A stretch of 52,677 bases of DNA from contig JAIQFW010000029.1 in assembly GCA_020073105.1 (NCBI GenBank), positions 1 through 52,677 on the forward strand, in the 5' to 3' direction. Below are positions 37,252 to 45,677 of this stretch, one piece after another; positions within the stretch are counted from its first letter, which is position 1, and each line of letters starts with the position of its first letter. The DNA is from Terriglobia bacterium (GTDB taxonomy: Bacteria; Acidobacteriota; Terriglobia; Terriglobales; Acidobacteriaceae). Below the pieces are notes generated by a model. It was not told the DNA's origin. It searched no databases and saw only the letters and a program-made list of their open reading frames with translations. Position numbers and translations under genes: made by a program.

Positions 37252-38499
37252 ATGCCACGTATGATCGAGGTCATCCGCCAATCGGCGCTACCGTCCAACG
37301 TGATGCAGTTCGCCGCCAAGGGTGCGCTTCTGGTTCCTCCCCAGGAGATGATCGAAATCCTGGTCCACCTCGCGGTCCATAACAAGGTCTTCGGCGAACA
37401 GGCCCGGATGACCCTGGCGGGATGGGATGAGAAGTCTGCGAGCGAGGCGGCCGCGAATCCGGCCACGCCGAAAGAAGTTTTGAACTACTTCATCGATCCC
37501 GAGAACCTCAGGCCGGTGCTGCTGCCCGCATTGGTGGAGAATTGCGCGGTCAGCGAAAGCTCCCTGGCTGCGCTTGCGAAGCGGGCAACTCGCGAGCAGG
37601 TGGAGGTCCTGCTGAGCAGTGCACGGGTCAGTCATTTACCGGTGGTCCTGAACGTGCTGGTTTCGAACCCGAACGTCAGAGGGAATGAGGCCAAAAGAAT
37701 CCAGGAAGAGATCTTGTCTGGGGGAAGTGGGCCTGCAGCTGAGAACGCCGAACCAGCGCCACCAGCCCCGCCGCAGGAACACCAGGTCGCGGCTTCCTCT
37801 GGAGCCACGCCGGGTCAAGATGGCTCGGAGGAGTTGACCGACGAAGCCATCAATGCTTTCCTGGCCGAACATGCCGACGAAATCGGGGCGGAAGCGGAGA
37901 AGCCGTTTCAGCCGATAGGCGGCGTACATGAGGAAGTTGCCGTGGAGCCCGGCGAACAAGCCGAACGAGCCAAGGCCGCCGCTGCGGGGGCCCAATCCGA
38001 GGGGACGCATGAGGATGCTGCCACTCCGCACCGTACACCGATGAAGAAGTGGATACTGAGTGCCGACGAACAACGCGGCAGCGCACTGCAGAAAATCTCC
38101 AAGCTGGACATCAAGGGTCGCATTCAGCTGGCGATGAAGGGAAACAAGGAAGAGCGTTCGCTGCTGATTCGGGATGGCACAAAGATCGTGGCGTTGGCCG
38201 TCCTGGAATCACCGAAGCTGACCGACGGCGAGGTCGAGAAGTTCGCCAGTCAGAAGAACGTTCTTGAGGCTGTGCTGCGGCAAATCCCCATGAAGCGGCG
38301 CTTCATGAAGATGTACCCGGTGGTCCGGAATCTCACCTTCAACCCGCGAACTCCCATTGACGTTTCTCTCGGCCTAATGAAAAACCTGCTTGTGCAGGAC
38401 CTCAGACACCTTTCCGGAAATAAGGAAGTGTCGGATACGGTGCGCAAGCTGGCGACGAAAATGTTCCGGCAGAAGCTGGATGTCAACAAGAAGAGCTAA
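37252..38499 (+). CDS. hypothetical protein with acidic linker between two helical domains
   Basis: I choose ATG 37252 (MPRMIEVIRQSALPSNVMQF); the ORF opens 38 codons earlier with unlikely sequence. Residues 1-150 are helical and repeat-like (LVPPQEMIEILVHLAVHNKV, NPATPKEVLNYFIDPENL), reminiscent of HEAT-type or leucine-rich variant repeats. Residues 160-260 are Pro/Ala/Glu-rich and probably disordered. Residues 270-410 form a second helical part (KISKLDIKGRIQLAMKGNKE, LIRDGTKIVALAVLESPKLT). No membrane segment. Related proteins are seen in acidobacteria as far as I recall, without function. Confidence 0.65.
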   Translation: MPRMIEVIRQSALPSNVMQFAAKGALLVPPQEMIEILVHLAVHNKVFGEQARMTLAGWDEKSASEAAANPATPKEVLNYFIDPENLRPVLLPALVENCAVSESSLAALAKRATREQVEVLLSSARVSHLPVVLNVLVSNPNVRGNEAKRIQEEILSGGSGPAAENAEPAPPAPPQEHQVAASSGATPGQDGSEELTDEAINAFLAEHADEIGAEAEKPFQPIGGVHEEVAVEPGEQAERAKAAAAGAQSEGTHEDAATPHRTPMKKWILSADEQRGSALQKISKLDIKGRIQLAMKGNKEERSLLIRDGTKIVALAVLESPKLTDGEVEKFASQKNVLEAVLRQIPMKRRFMKMYPVVRNLTFNPRTPIDVSLGLMKNLLVQDLRHLSGNKEVSDTVRKLATKMFRQKLDVNKKS

Positions 38500-38552
38500 G
38501 TGTGGGCGCGGTTGTCCTCACGGGCGCGACGGCCGATTTACAATAGTTTCCC

Positions 38553-38966
38553 ATGGCTTCCTTGCCGGAGACTGATCTCGTCGCTGAACTGCTGAAACGC
38601 TCCAAAACCATTGCCGTGGTCGGGCTCTCGAGCAGTCCGCTCCGCCCCAGCCATGGCGTCTCCGCATACATGCAGAGTCAGGGCTATCGCGTCATTCCGG
38701 TGAATCCTGAGATCAAGGAATCGCTCGGGGAGAAGGCGTATCCCTCCTTACTTGACGTACCCGAGAAGATCGACATTGTGAACATTTTTCGCCGGCCGGA
38801 GTTTGTCGACGAGGTGGTCGATCAGGCCATCCAGTTGAAAGTCCCAGCAATCTGGATGCAAGAGGATGTAATTAACGAACCAGCCGCGGAGAAAGCCCGC
38901 AGACACGGGATTTTCGTGGTCATGGACCGCTGCATCCTGAAGGAGCACCGGGCGCGGTTCGGCTGA
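38553..38966 (+). CDS. CoA-binding domain protein (YccU-like)
   Basis: 137 residues forming one Rossmann-type CoA-binding domain. Signatures are KTIAVVGLSSSPLRPSHGVS, GYRVIPVNPEIKESLGEKAY, DIVNIFRRPEFVDEVVDQAI and PAIWMQEDVINEPAAEKAR. Members resemble the nucleotide-binding part of succinyl-CoA synthetase alpha; their cellular role is not established. Start ATG 38553. It is convergent with the SpoIIE-type phosphatase, seven bases from its stop. Confidence 0.88.
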   Translation: MASLPETDLVAELLKRSKTIAVVGLSSSPLRPSHGVSAYMQSQGYRVIPVNPEIKESLGEKAYPSLLDVPEKIDIVNIFRRPEFVDEVVDQAIQLKVPAIWMQEDVINEPAAEKARRHGIFVVMDRCILKEHRARFG

Positions 38967-38973
38967 TTGGTGC

Positions 38974-40251
38974 TCAGCCCTTCACAAAGATCACGGTCGC
39001 GTCGTCGTGCAACCCTGCGCCGTTAGCGAAAGAGCGTACGTCGTCAAGAATGCTGTCGGCGGAGGCGTCCGGACGCGCCACATGGTTCTGCAGACGCTGT
39101 GCTCCGTATTCCTCCTGCTTCCCGTCTTCCGCTTCGGTGATTCCGTCGCTGTAGAACACCAGGCGCGAGCCCGGCGGCAGCGAGACCTCAGCCTCCGAGA
39201 AATCACCGGACGCGAGCCCCAATGGCATTCCTCGCTCGGAATCCAGAAAACGCGACACACCGTCGCTGACGAGTAAGGGGCGCAAGTGCCCGGCATTGGC
39301 GAAGGTCACACTCCGCTTTGCTGGATCGAGGATGGCATAAACCATGGTTACAAATCTTCCCGCGGGGAAATCCCCAACCAGCAAGCCGTTCAACTTGCTC
39401 AGAACCTCTGCGGGGCTGCAGTTGGCCTCGGCCAGGGAACGCAGCATGCCGCGAGTGGCAGACATCAGCAGCGCCGCTGCCATACCTTTCCCGGAAACGT
39501 CCGCCAGCACCAGGCCCCAGCGCCCATCGCGAAGCGAGATGAAATCGTACCAGTCGCCTCCGACGGCTCCGGCAGAAATCGAAAGTCCGGACACCGCGAA
39601 ACCCGGAATGTGAGGTGAACTTTTGGGGAGCAGGGCCTGCTGAATGATGCGGGCCTCATGGGCCTCGCTGCTCATTTGCTCCCGCTGCCGCTGTTCCTGT
39701 TGGAAACGCCGGGCATTGTGCACTGCAACTGCAACGTCGTTGCACAGCGCTTGCAGCAACCGGAGCTGGGTAGCGGGAAACGCATCCAGATCGTGATGAG
39801 AGGTCGTGAAGACCCCTACCAACTGCCCTCCCACGTGGAGAGGAATAGCAACTTCAGAAAGCGTCGATTCCTCGCAGCCGATGTAGTACGGATCCTTACG
39901 GACATCGGGGGCGTACCGCATCTGGCCGGTGGCTGCGACGTATCCGACCATGCCTTCTTTGCCGATTTTCAGGCTGTGATGGTCTCCGTGAACGGTGCAC
40001 CCTTTGCAACCGTGGGCACAGGCCAGCACCAATTCTCCGCGTTCGTCATCGTAAAGGTAGATATCTGCATCGACGCAGCCGAAGGAACGGGCAACGTCGT
40101 TGACAACCTTGTCGATGAGTTGATCCAGATCGAGGATCGAGTTGATCTTCTGCGCGGCCTTCTGCAGCTTCAGCAAGTCGTCGACTTGATCGAACGCCAG
40201 AGAGCGAACGGAGAGGTATTCGGGGGCCGTTGTTCTGGGAGTGGTTGCCAT
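38974..40251 (-). CDS. GAF-SpoIIE (RsbU-like) serine phosphatase
   Basis: 425 residues. A GAF sensor (about 30-190) contains CAHGCKGCTVHGDHHS, with three Cys and two His that could bind a metal or sense redox. A short coiled coil joins it to a PP2C/SpoIIE domain. Phosphatase metal ligands are present: GGDWYDFISL, LADVSGKGMAAALLMSA, FYSDGITEAED and HDDATVIFV. Such proteins dephosphorylate anti-anti-sigma factors in partner-switching stress pathways. No anti-sigma gene is adjacent. A GGAGGAGGG ribosome site and a TATAAT box lie upstream. Confidence 0.9.
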   Translation of the reverse strand: MATTPRTTAPEYLSVRSLAFDQVDDLLKLQKAAQKINSILDLDQLIDKVVNDVARSFGCVDADIYLYDDERGELVLACAHGCKGCTVHGDHHSLKIGKEGMVGYVAATGQMRYAPDVRKDPYYIGCEESTLSEVAIPLHVGGQLVGVFTTSHHDLDAFPATQLRLLQALCNDVAVAVHNARRFQQEQRQREQMSSEAHEARIIQQALLPKSSPHIPGFAVSGLSISAGAVGGDWYDFISLRDGRWGLVLADVSGKGMAAALLMSATRGMLRSLAEANCSPAEVLSKLNGLLVGDFPAGRFVTMVYAILDPAKRSVTFANAGHLRPLLVSDGVSRFLDSERGMPLGLASGDFSEAEVSLPPGSRLVFYSDGITEAEDGKQEEYGAQRLQNHVARPDASADSILDDVRSFANGAGLHDDATVIFVKG

Positions 40252-40308
40252 GACTTCTGCCCTCCTCCGACTTCGAGTAAGCTAAAGCAGCAAAAGCACT
40301 TACGTTCT

Positions 40309-40314
40309 ATTATA
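40309..40314 (-). promoter_or_regulatory. TATAAT -10 box of the SpoIIE-type gene
   Basis: A perfect consensus -10 on the minus strand, about 58 bases before ATG 40251, in the 88-base gap after rarA. No good TTGACA stands 17 bases upstream. The position predicts a 5' leader of about 50 bases. Confidence 0.5.
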
Positions 40315-40339
40315 AGATGAGGTGGCAGGACATTGCGAT

Positions 40340-41710
40340 TCATTTTTCCGACGCCGGAGAGGTTCGCCCTTCGGGTCGCGATCTTCGCCGCTTGATCTCC
40401 TCCAGCCGCTCGCGAATCCGCTTCTCTACCCCCTCGTTCGTCGGCTGGTAGTAGACCCGGTTTCGCAGATTGTCCGGTAAACACTGCATGTCGGCGATCT
40501 TATCTTCGAGGTCGTGAGCGTACTGATAACCCTGACCGTATCCCAAACCTTTCATTAGCCCTGTGGGCGCATTGCGCAGATGCAGCGGTACCGGTTCAGC
40601 CGCTGTCCTTTCTACATCTTGTTGGACGTCGGTGTAAGCGGTGTAGAGCGCGTTTGACTTGGGTGCGAGCGAGAGATAGACGACGGCCTGCGCCAGGGCC
40701 AGGTTGCCTTCCGGCATGCCGATGAAGTCCACCGCATCGCGCGCCGCCATACACAGGGAGAGCGCGTTGGGCTCGGCGAGGCCGATGTCTTCCACCGCCA
40801 TCCGTACCACCCGGCGTGCGATGTACAAGGGATCTTCGCCTGCTTCCAGCATGCGTCCCAACCAGTAAAGGGCAGCGTCGGCATCGCTGTTGCGCACTGA
40901 CTTGTGCAAGGCCGAGATGAGGTTGTAATGTTCTTCGCCCGTCTTGTCATAGAGCAGAACCCGCTTCTGCAGGGCGTCCTGAACGATCCCGTCGGTGATC
41001 TCGGCGCCGGTTTCCGTGCTTGCGCGCCCGCGAGTCAGCGTCGCCCCGACTTCCAGCACGTTGTAGGCGCTGCGCGCATCGCCGCTGGAGTAGGCGGCAA
41101 TCTTAGCCAGGACTTCGTCGGAGGCACTGATCTTCATCGTCCCCAGGCCGCGTTCTTCGTCCTTCAGCGCGCGTTTCAGCAGCACAACGATTTGCTCTTC
41201 CGTCAGCGGCCTGAGCACATACACCCGGCTTCGTGACAGCAAAGCCGAAATGATCTCGAACGACGGATTCTCTGTAGTCGCGCCGATCAGGCGAATGTTG
41301 CCCTTCTCGACATGCGGCAGGAAGGCGTCTTGCTGCGCTTTGTTGAAGCGGTGGATCTCGTCGATGAAGACGATGGTACGGGTGCCGTACTGGCGGGCGC
41401 GCTCCGCATCCGCCATGACCTGCTTGATCTCCTTGATGCCGGTGAGCACGGCCGAGAACTCGACAAACTCGGCTTTGGTCATGCGCGCGATGATCTGCGC
41501 CAACGTGGTTTTGCCCGTCCCTGGAGGTCCCCAAAAGATCAGCGAGCCGAGATCGTCGCGCTCGATCTGGGTACGCAACGGCTTGCCCGGGCCAACCAGG
41601 TGTTCCTGCCCGACAAATTCGTCGAGCGTCCGCGGGCGCATGCGGTCGGCCAGCGGCCGGGTGCGGTCGGAGGAACTGTCACCGGACGGGATGGGCTGGA
41701 AAAGACTCAT
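40340..41710 (-). CDS. rarA: replication-associated recombination protein A (AAA ATPase)
   Basis: RarA/MgsA acts at stalled replication forks. I start at ATG 41710 (MSLFQPIPSGDSSS); the ORF reaches back to 41779 only through an intergenic repeat. The AAA core has Walker A FWGPPGTGKTTLAQIIARM, Walker B TIVFIDEIHRFNKAQQD and sensor 1 LIGATTENPSFE. The C-terminal tetramerisation domain (KSVRNSDADAALYWLGRMLE, RRVVRMAVEDIGLAEPNAL) and FKGLGYGQGYQYAHD-like end (MKGLGYGQGYQYAHD) are present. 456 residues, usual length. Confidence 0.95.
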   Translation of the reverse strand: MSLFQPIPSGDSSSDRTRPLADRMRPRTLDEFVGQEHLVGPGKPLRTQIERDDLGSLIFWGPPGTGKTTLAQIIARMTKAEFVEFSAVLTGIKEIKQVMADAERARQYGTRTIVFIDEIHRFNKAQQDAFLPHVEKGNIRLIGATTENPSFEIISALLSRSRVYVLRPLTEEQIVVLLKRALKDEERGLGTMKISASDEVLAKIAAYSSGDARSAYNVLEVGATLTRGRASTETGAEITDGIVQDALQKRVLLYDKTGEEHYNLISALHKSVRNSDADAALYWLGRMLEAGEDPLYIARRVVRMAVEDIGLAEPNALSLCMAARDAVDFIGMPEGNLALAQAVVYLSLAPKSNALYTAYTDVQQDVERTAAEPVPLHLRNAPTGLMKGLGYGQGYQYAHDLEDKIADMQCLPDNLRNRVYYQPTNEGVEKRIRERLEEIKRRRSRPEGRTSPASEK

Positions 41711-41717
41711 AGCCACA

Positions 41718-41793
41718 TTGTTGATTGATGAATTTTGATTGTTGATTGAAATTCGGCTCGGAAATTCAACAATCAACAATCAAGAATCAACAA
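41718..41793. repeat. inverted repeat, AATCAACAATCA family (copy 1)
   Basis: Left arm TTGATTGTTGATTGAAATTC and right arm GAAATTCAACAATCAACAAT pair almost perfectly around a 6-base loop; further copies of the TTGTTGATT word extend each arm. It is AT-rich, unlike the surroundings, and fills the whole gap between the rarA start and the TrmH-type stop. Confidence 0.8.
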
Positions 41794-42627
41794 TTATCTT
41801 CTTTGCCTTGCCGCTTCATACAGCACAATACTCGCCGCCACCCCGGCGTTCAGTGACTCCACGCGGGGTGTATGGGGTATAGCCACGACTTCATCCATTC
41901 CTGCCAGCACGTCTCGTGACAGTCCTGCGCCTTCACTGCCAATAAAGATGGCCAATGGGCCGGTCAAAGTGGCTGCGGGAAGCGGCGTGCCTTTGTGAGA
42001 CGAAGTCGCGATCAGGCGCAGGCCATGAGCGCGAAGCTGGGGCAGCATTTCGAGCAGCTTTGTCTTGGTGATTGGCAACCGGAACACGGAACCGGCGGAG
42101 GCCCGAACGACTTTGGAGTTAAACGGACTCACCGTGCCTTCTCCCAGAAGCACTCCCCCGGCCCCGAAAGCCTCGGCTGATCGTAGAATCGTGCCCAGAT
42201 TCCCCGGATCTTGAACTCCTGCGATCGCCAGCAATGGCCCGGCCTGGAACTTGGCCAGCACATCTTCCGCAGTGAAGGTCTTGCACCGGACCAGACCGGC
42301 GACCCCCTGGGGCGTCTCGCTGGGAACGGTATCGGCGAAAAGCTTATCGGGAAGCAGGACCGTCTCGACGTGGGCCCCAATCTGGGGCAGAAGCCGGGCT
42401 GCTCTGGGTTCCGCACCATGGCTGAAGAAGACAGCACGAAACTTCAACCCGCTGCGGATGGCCTCCTCCAGGATGTGCATGCCCTCGATCGCGCAGTAAC
42501 CGTCTGCCGTCGTTTCCCCGTAGGCGAAGGCCTTGCGCAACTCCTTCACCAGCGCATTGTGGCGGCCTTCAATGCGCCGCAAACGCTGGTGAATAGCGGG
42601 GTCGGGGCCGGCTGTGGCTCTCTTCAT
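41794..42627 (-). CDS. TrmH/SpoU-family RNA 2'-O-methyltransferase
   Basis: Start ATG 42627 is preferred (MKRATAGPDPAIHQRL); a GTG at 42660 is possible. An N-terminal substrate-binding domain (YCAIEGMHILEEAIRSGLKF) precedes the SPOUT knot. The three SpoU motifs are LLAIAGVQDPGNLGTILRSA (motif 1), LAIFIGSEGAGLSRDV (motif 2) and VESLNAGVAASIVLYEAAR (motif 3). It should 2'-O-methylate a ribose in rRNA or tRNA with SAM; the target is unknown. 277 residues. Follows rarA's repeat in the same orientation upstream of it, so a common transcript is plausible. Confidence 0.9.
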   Translation of the reverse strand: MKRATAGPDPAIHQRLRRIEGRHNALVKELRKAFAYGETTADGYCAIEGMHILEEAIRSGLKFRAVFFSHGAEPRAARLLPQIGAHVETVLLPDKLFADTVPSETPQGVAGLVRCKTFTAEDVLAKFQAGPLLAIAGVQDPGNLGTILRSAEAFGAGGVLLGEGTVSPFNSKVVRASAGSVFRLPITKTKLLEMLPQLRAHGLRLIATSSHKGTPLPAATLTGPLAIFIGSEGAGLSRDVLAGMDEVVAIPHTPRVESLNAGVAASIVLYEAARQRR

Positions 42628-42719
42628 CTGCCCAGAATCATACCCGTTCTCGGCTTGCACCGCTCGCTCATGGTATGTTAGTTTTCGCGGATTCAGAACA
42701 TCTTCACAGAAGGAATCGT

Positions 42720-43367
42720 GTGCGCGCGGAGATCGTCAAGATAAACAAGGAAAACCCCGAGGCGTCGCTGATCCGGTACGCCGCCGATCAGATTCGCGCG
42801 GGTGAGGTTCTGGGGATGCCGACCGACACTTTCTATGGCCTGGCAGCGGACCCTTTCAACCTGCGCGCGGTTGAGCGCGTATACGAGATCAAGTCGCGCT
42901 CTCGCCACAAGCCTTTGTCGCTGCTGATCGAGAGCACGGACCAGGCGGAGGACTTGGCGAAACCGTTGCCCGAGGAATTCTACAAACTGGCTCGCCGCTT
43001 CTGGCCGGGACCTCTCACCATCATCGTCAGGGCGGCGTCCCGGCTTCCCTTGAAGGTGACCGCCAACACCGGCAACGTGGCCTTGCGAGTCCCCAATGCA
43101 CGGATCCCTCTGGCCGTGGTCCAGGCGGCGGGAATCCCGATCACGGCGACCTCGGCCAACCTCAGCGGAGAGAGCGAATGCACCACGGCCGAAGCGGTGC
43201 GCGATCAGCTCCAGGAGCGTATCTCGATCATTGTGGACGGGGGAACCTCGCCCCGTGAAACAGCTTCCACGATCGTTGACCTGACCGACGAGGAAGCTCG
43301 CTGGCGCATCATGCGCGAAGGCGCCATTCCTTCCCAGGAGATCTCCGAGTTCTTCGCACAGGGATGA
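42720..43367 (+). CDS. L-threonylcarbamoyladenylate synthase (Sua5/YciO/YrdC)
   Basis: First step of the universal tRNA t6A modification: makes threonylcarbamoyl-AMP from Thr, bicarbonate and ATP. I start at GTG 42720, five bases after AAGGA; the ORF begins 15 codons earlier. The YrdC fold shows GEVLGMPTDTFYGLAADPF, SRSRHKPLSLLIESTDQAED, FWPGPLTIIVRAA, NVALRVPNARIPLAV and ITATSANLSGESEC. 215 residues, so a TsaC-type single-domain or slightly extended form without the full Sua5 C-terminal domain. Overlaps the ydcF-like start by four bases. Confidence 0.92.
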   Translation: MRAEIVKINKENPEASLIRYAADQIRAGEVLGMPTDTFYGLAADPFNLRAVERVYEIKSRSRHKPLSLLIESTDQAEDLAKPLPEEFYKLARRFWPGPLTIIVRAASRLPLKVTANTGNVALRVPNARIPLAVVQAAGIPITATSANLSGESECTTAEAVRDQLQERISIIVDGGTSPRETASTIVDLTDEEARWRIMREGAIPSQEISEFFAQG

Positions 43368-43984
43368 GCGAAGTGGCAGAGAACGTGATCTCCCGCGGCC
43401 GCTGGACCAGATGGTTGGTCGCGCTGGCGGGGATTGCGGCCATCAGCTATCTGGCCGCGGTATGTGTGCAAATCGAGCGCGCGGCTTCAGAGCAGGAAAT
43501 TCCTCACGCGGATGCGATTGTGGTATTTGGCGCAGCCGAGTATGCCGGGCGGCCCTCACCGGTCTATCGTGCCCGCCTCGACCACGCTTTCGAGTTGTTT
43601 CAACGTCGAGTAGCTCCGGTGGTCATCACCACGGGTGGAGCTGCCGCCGACCCCCGCTACAGTGAAGGCGGAGTCGGGCACGACTATCTGATGACTCGGG
43701 GAATCCCCGATTCCGACTTGATCGCGGAGACCCAGGGGTCCGACACTGCGCAGTCGGCGGAGCGGGTGGCGGGCATCATGCGCGCCAATCACATGCACAG
43801 CTGCGTAGCGGTCAGCGATGCGTATCATGTGTTCCGGATCCGCAAACTGCTGGAGCACGAGGGAGTAGAGGTCCATATCGCGCCACGACCCGATTCTCGC
43901 CCGCGCTCAGCAGGGCAGCGTGCGGAGGCCGTGCTGCGCGAGGCGGTAAGCTATGTTCTGTGGCAGGCCGGCCTCAACCAATAA
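43364..43984 (+). CDS. YdcF/SanA-family (DUF218) membrane protein
   Basis: 206 residues with one N-terminal membrane helix (WLVALAGIAAISYLAAVCVQ). The DUF218 domain shows DAIVVFGAAEYAGRPSPVYR, VVITTGGAAADPRYSEGGVG, ETQGSDTAQSAERVAGIM and VAVSDAYHVFRIRKLLEHEG. The family includes ElyC and SanA, which influence envelope integrity; the exact reaction is unknown. Translation is coupled to the upstream Sua5-type gene (ATGA overlap). Confidence 0.88.
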   Translation: MSEVAENVISRGRWTRWLVALAGIAAISYLAAVCVQIERAASEQEIPHADAIVVFGAAEYAGRPSPVYRARLDHAFELFQRRVAPVVITTGGAAADPRYSEGGVGHDYLMTRGIPDSDLIAETQGSDTAQSAERVAGIMRANHMHSCVAVSDAYHVFRIRKLLEHEGVEVHIAPRPDSRPRSAGQRAEAVLREAVSYVLWQAGLNQ

Positions 43985-44024
43985 CGATTGCGTTGAGGAT
44001 TCCTGCGACGGGAAGAGTTCGCCA

Positions 44025-44552
44025 TCACCATCCCATCCGTTTCCGCAGTTCGGTGATATGGGCCACGTGATGGCGTCCGTGCCAGGCATACAAAGCAAGA
44101 CTCTTGTCCAGGTTCAAGGTTTCGCCCATCTCGGGATGCCTGAAGGTGCGCTTCCACTCCTCGGACCTTAACGAACGCAACAGACGTACCCAGCGGTCAT
44201 GCAGGGAGTCCAGAAGAGACAGGGAGGTTTCAAGGGGGGTCGCCGGGACATCGGCAAGTTTCGCCCAGCGGTCTTCCATGTAAGGCTTGATCGTCGGCTC
44301 ATCCTCGGTCAGGGCCAGCTTGAAACGGATGTAGGCGTTCATGTGGCTCTCCGGGACGTGATGCACGACCTGGCGCACCGTCCAGCCCCCGTCACGGTAC
44401 GGAGTTTCGATCTGCTCCGGGGACAAGCCTTTGATGGAGGCGCGCAACGCCGCTGGGGCGCGCTCGATGTCAGCAATGTAGCCGTTGCGCTGCGATTCGT
44501 TGATCGGACCAGAAAAGGTGAATTTTCCTACGGGATAACGCGGGTCGCTCAT
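44025..44552 (-). CDS. YfiT/BstA-type DinB-fold metal-dependent hydrolase or transferase
   Basis: 175 residues, four-helix DinB/YfiT fold. Metal His residues are visible in GGWTVRQVVHHVPESHMNAY and LYAWHGRHHVAHITELRKRM. The N-terminus YPVGKFTFSGPINESQRNGY matches the BstA/YfiT group, some of which conjugate bacillithiol to electrophiles. Whether this organism makes bacillithiol cannot be judged here, so a putative metal-dependent hydrolase is the safe call. It lies downstream of the cyclase gene on the same strand, separated by a GC palindrome. Confidence 0.85.
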   Translation of the reverse strand: MSDPRYPVGKFTFSGPINESQRNGYIADIERAPAALRASIKGLSPEQIETPYRDGGWTVRQVVHHVPESHMNAYIRFKLALTEDEPTIKPYMEDRWAKLADVPATPLETSLSLLDSLHDRWVRLLRSLRSEEWKRTFRHPEMGETLNLDKSLALYAWHGRHHVAHITELRKRMGW

Positions 44553-44582
44553 CTCGCCTCTCTTCGGAATTGTGGAATCGAG

Positions 44583-44602
44583 GCCGGGCGTCCTCGCCCG
44601 GC
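44583..44602. repeat. GC palindrome between cyclase and yfiT-like genes
   Basis: GCCGGGCG TCCT CGCCCGGC is a perfect 8-bp stem with a 4-base loop, 30 bases upstream of the yfiT-like start. It lacks a T-tract and resembles REP-type hairpins. Confidence 0.6.
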
Positions 44603-44673
44603 GGAAAGGACATTTGTCCCTCCTCTTTGATTACCTGAGATGAGAGCAAAGCGGGCAAAGCTGCAGAACTTCG

Positions 44674-45462
44674 TTAGCGCAGCAGGGCGAAAATTCGCAC
44701 CGGACTCCCCGAGCCGCCTTCCAATTTCATGGGAGAGACTACGACCATGCCGCTGGCGGCCGGGGCATGTTCCAAATTCGCCACATTCTCAAGATGGTAG
44801 ACACTGCGTGACAAAGTGTACTGGTGAACCGGGAAGTCCTTCGAGGGACCGTAGTCAATACTGAGAGTATCAATGCCGAGACCCAGGACGTGCCGCCCTT
44901 CCACCAGAAACTTTGCGGCCTCCAGTGAATATCCGGGAAAGTGCATGACGCCCTTGGTGTCTGCGTTGCGATAATCTCGCGGCGAGTTCCAGCGTGATTC
45001 CCATCCGGTATTCGCGATGACCACCGCATTCTCTGGCATCTGGCCGTGAGCTTGCTCCCAATTCGCTACGTCTTCGACCGAAACCTGGTAGTCAGGGTTG
45101 GACTTTGGAGCCGTCGTGACATCGAGTATGACTAACGGCGCAATCAATCGCTCCGGCGGAATCTGATCCACGGTCCACATCCCGCGTGCAAAATGGGCCG
45201 GGGCGTCGAGGTGGGTCCCGAAATGCTCGGGTAGAGAGATGTCGCGGGCGAAATAGCCGTCCTTGTCTATCGTTGCCACCGTCCTGGCTTGATAGACCGG
45301 CTTGTCAGTGAGTTCGTACGTGGGAACCTGGGGGTTGATGGTGTGCGTCAGGTCCATCACAGCATGGAAGCCCGAGGGCTGAATCGAAGGCTCGTGATGT
45401 TGCGCAAACAGCAGCAGGGCCAGCGCCAGCGCACAGCCCACCATAAACGTTCGGATCTTCAT
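44674..45462 (-). CDS. exported cyclase-family (kynurenine-formamidase-like) hydrolase
   Basis: 262 residues with a signal peptide (GCALALALLLFAQHHEP). The cyclase-family metal motif HFGTHLDAPAHF (HxGTHxDxPxH) is intact. DLTHTINPQVPTYELTD, VVIANTGWESRW and GLGIDTLSIDYGPSKDF match the KynB/isatin-hydrolase group. Export makes a role in tryptophan breakdown less likely; the substrate is open. ATG 45462 begins MKIRTFMVGCALALALL. Confidence 0.88.
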   Translation of the reverse strand: MKIRTFMVGCALALALLLFAQHHEPSIQPSGFHAVMDLTHTINPQVPTYELTDKPVYQARTVATIDKDGYFARDISLPEHFGTHLDAPAHFARGMWTVDQIPPERLIAPLVILDVTTAPKSNPDYQVSVEDVANWEQAHGQMPENAVVIANTGWESRWNSPRDYRNADTKGVMHFPGYSLEAAKFLVEGRHVLGLGIDTLSIDYGPSKDFPVHQYTLSRSVYHLENVANLEHAPAASGMVVVSPMKLEGGSGSPVRIFALLR

Positions 45463-45583
45463 TGATATCTTTTTCAGATGCCGGGGTCGAAGCCGGGGGT
45501 GCTTTCATTTTCCATCGTCACCGGCCTGCTTTCAAGGAACTGCCGGGCATGGCCTGCGGGGAAAGATCCAGGATGAAAATACC

Positions 45584-45662
45584 TTAACCACAGGGGCCAC
45601 AGAGGTGCACAGGGAAAGCTCTGGAAACATGTCCTCTGTGGTACTCAGTGTCCCCTGTGGTT
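45584..45662. repeat. inverted repeat, AACCACAGAGG family (copy 2)
   Basis: Left arm TTAACCACAGGGGCCACAGA and right arm CCTCTGTGG ... CCCCTGTGGTT are complementary in two blocks, giving a long interrupted hairpin. It lies in the 215-base gap between the cyclase start and the DUF92 stop and shares the AACCACAG(A/G)GG word with 31548-31599. Confidence 0.75.
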
Positions 45663-45677
45663 GGTTTCTTGGTGGGT

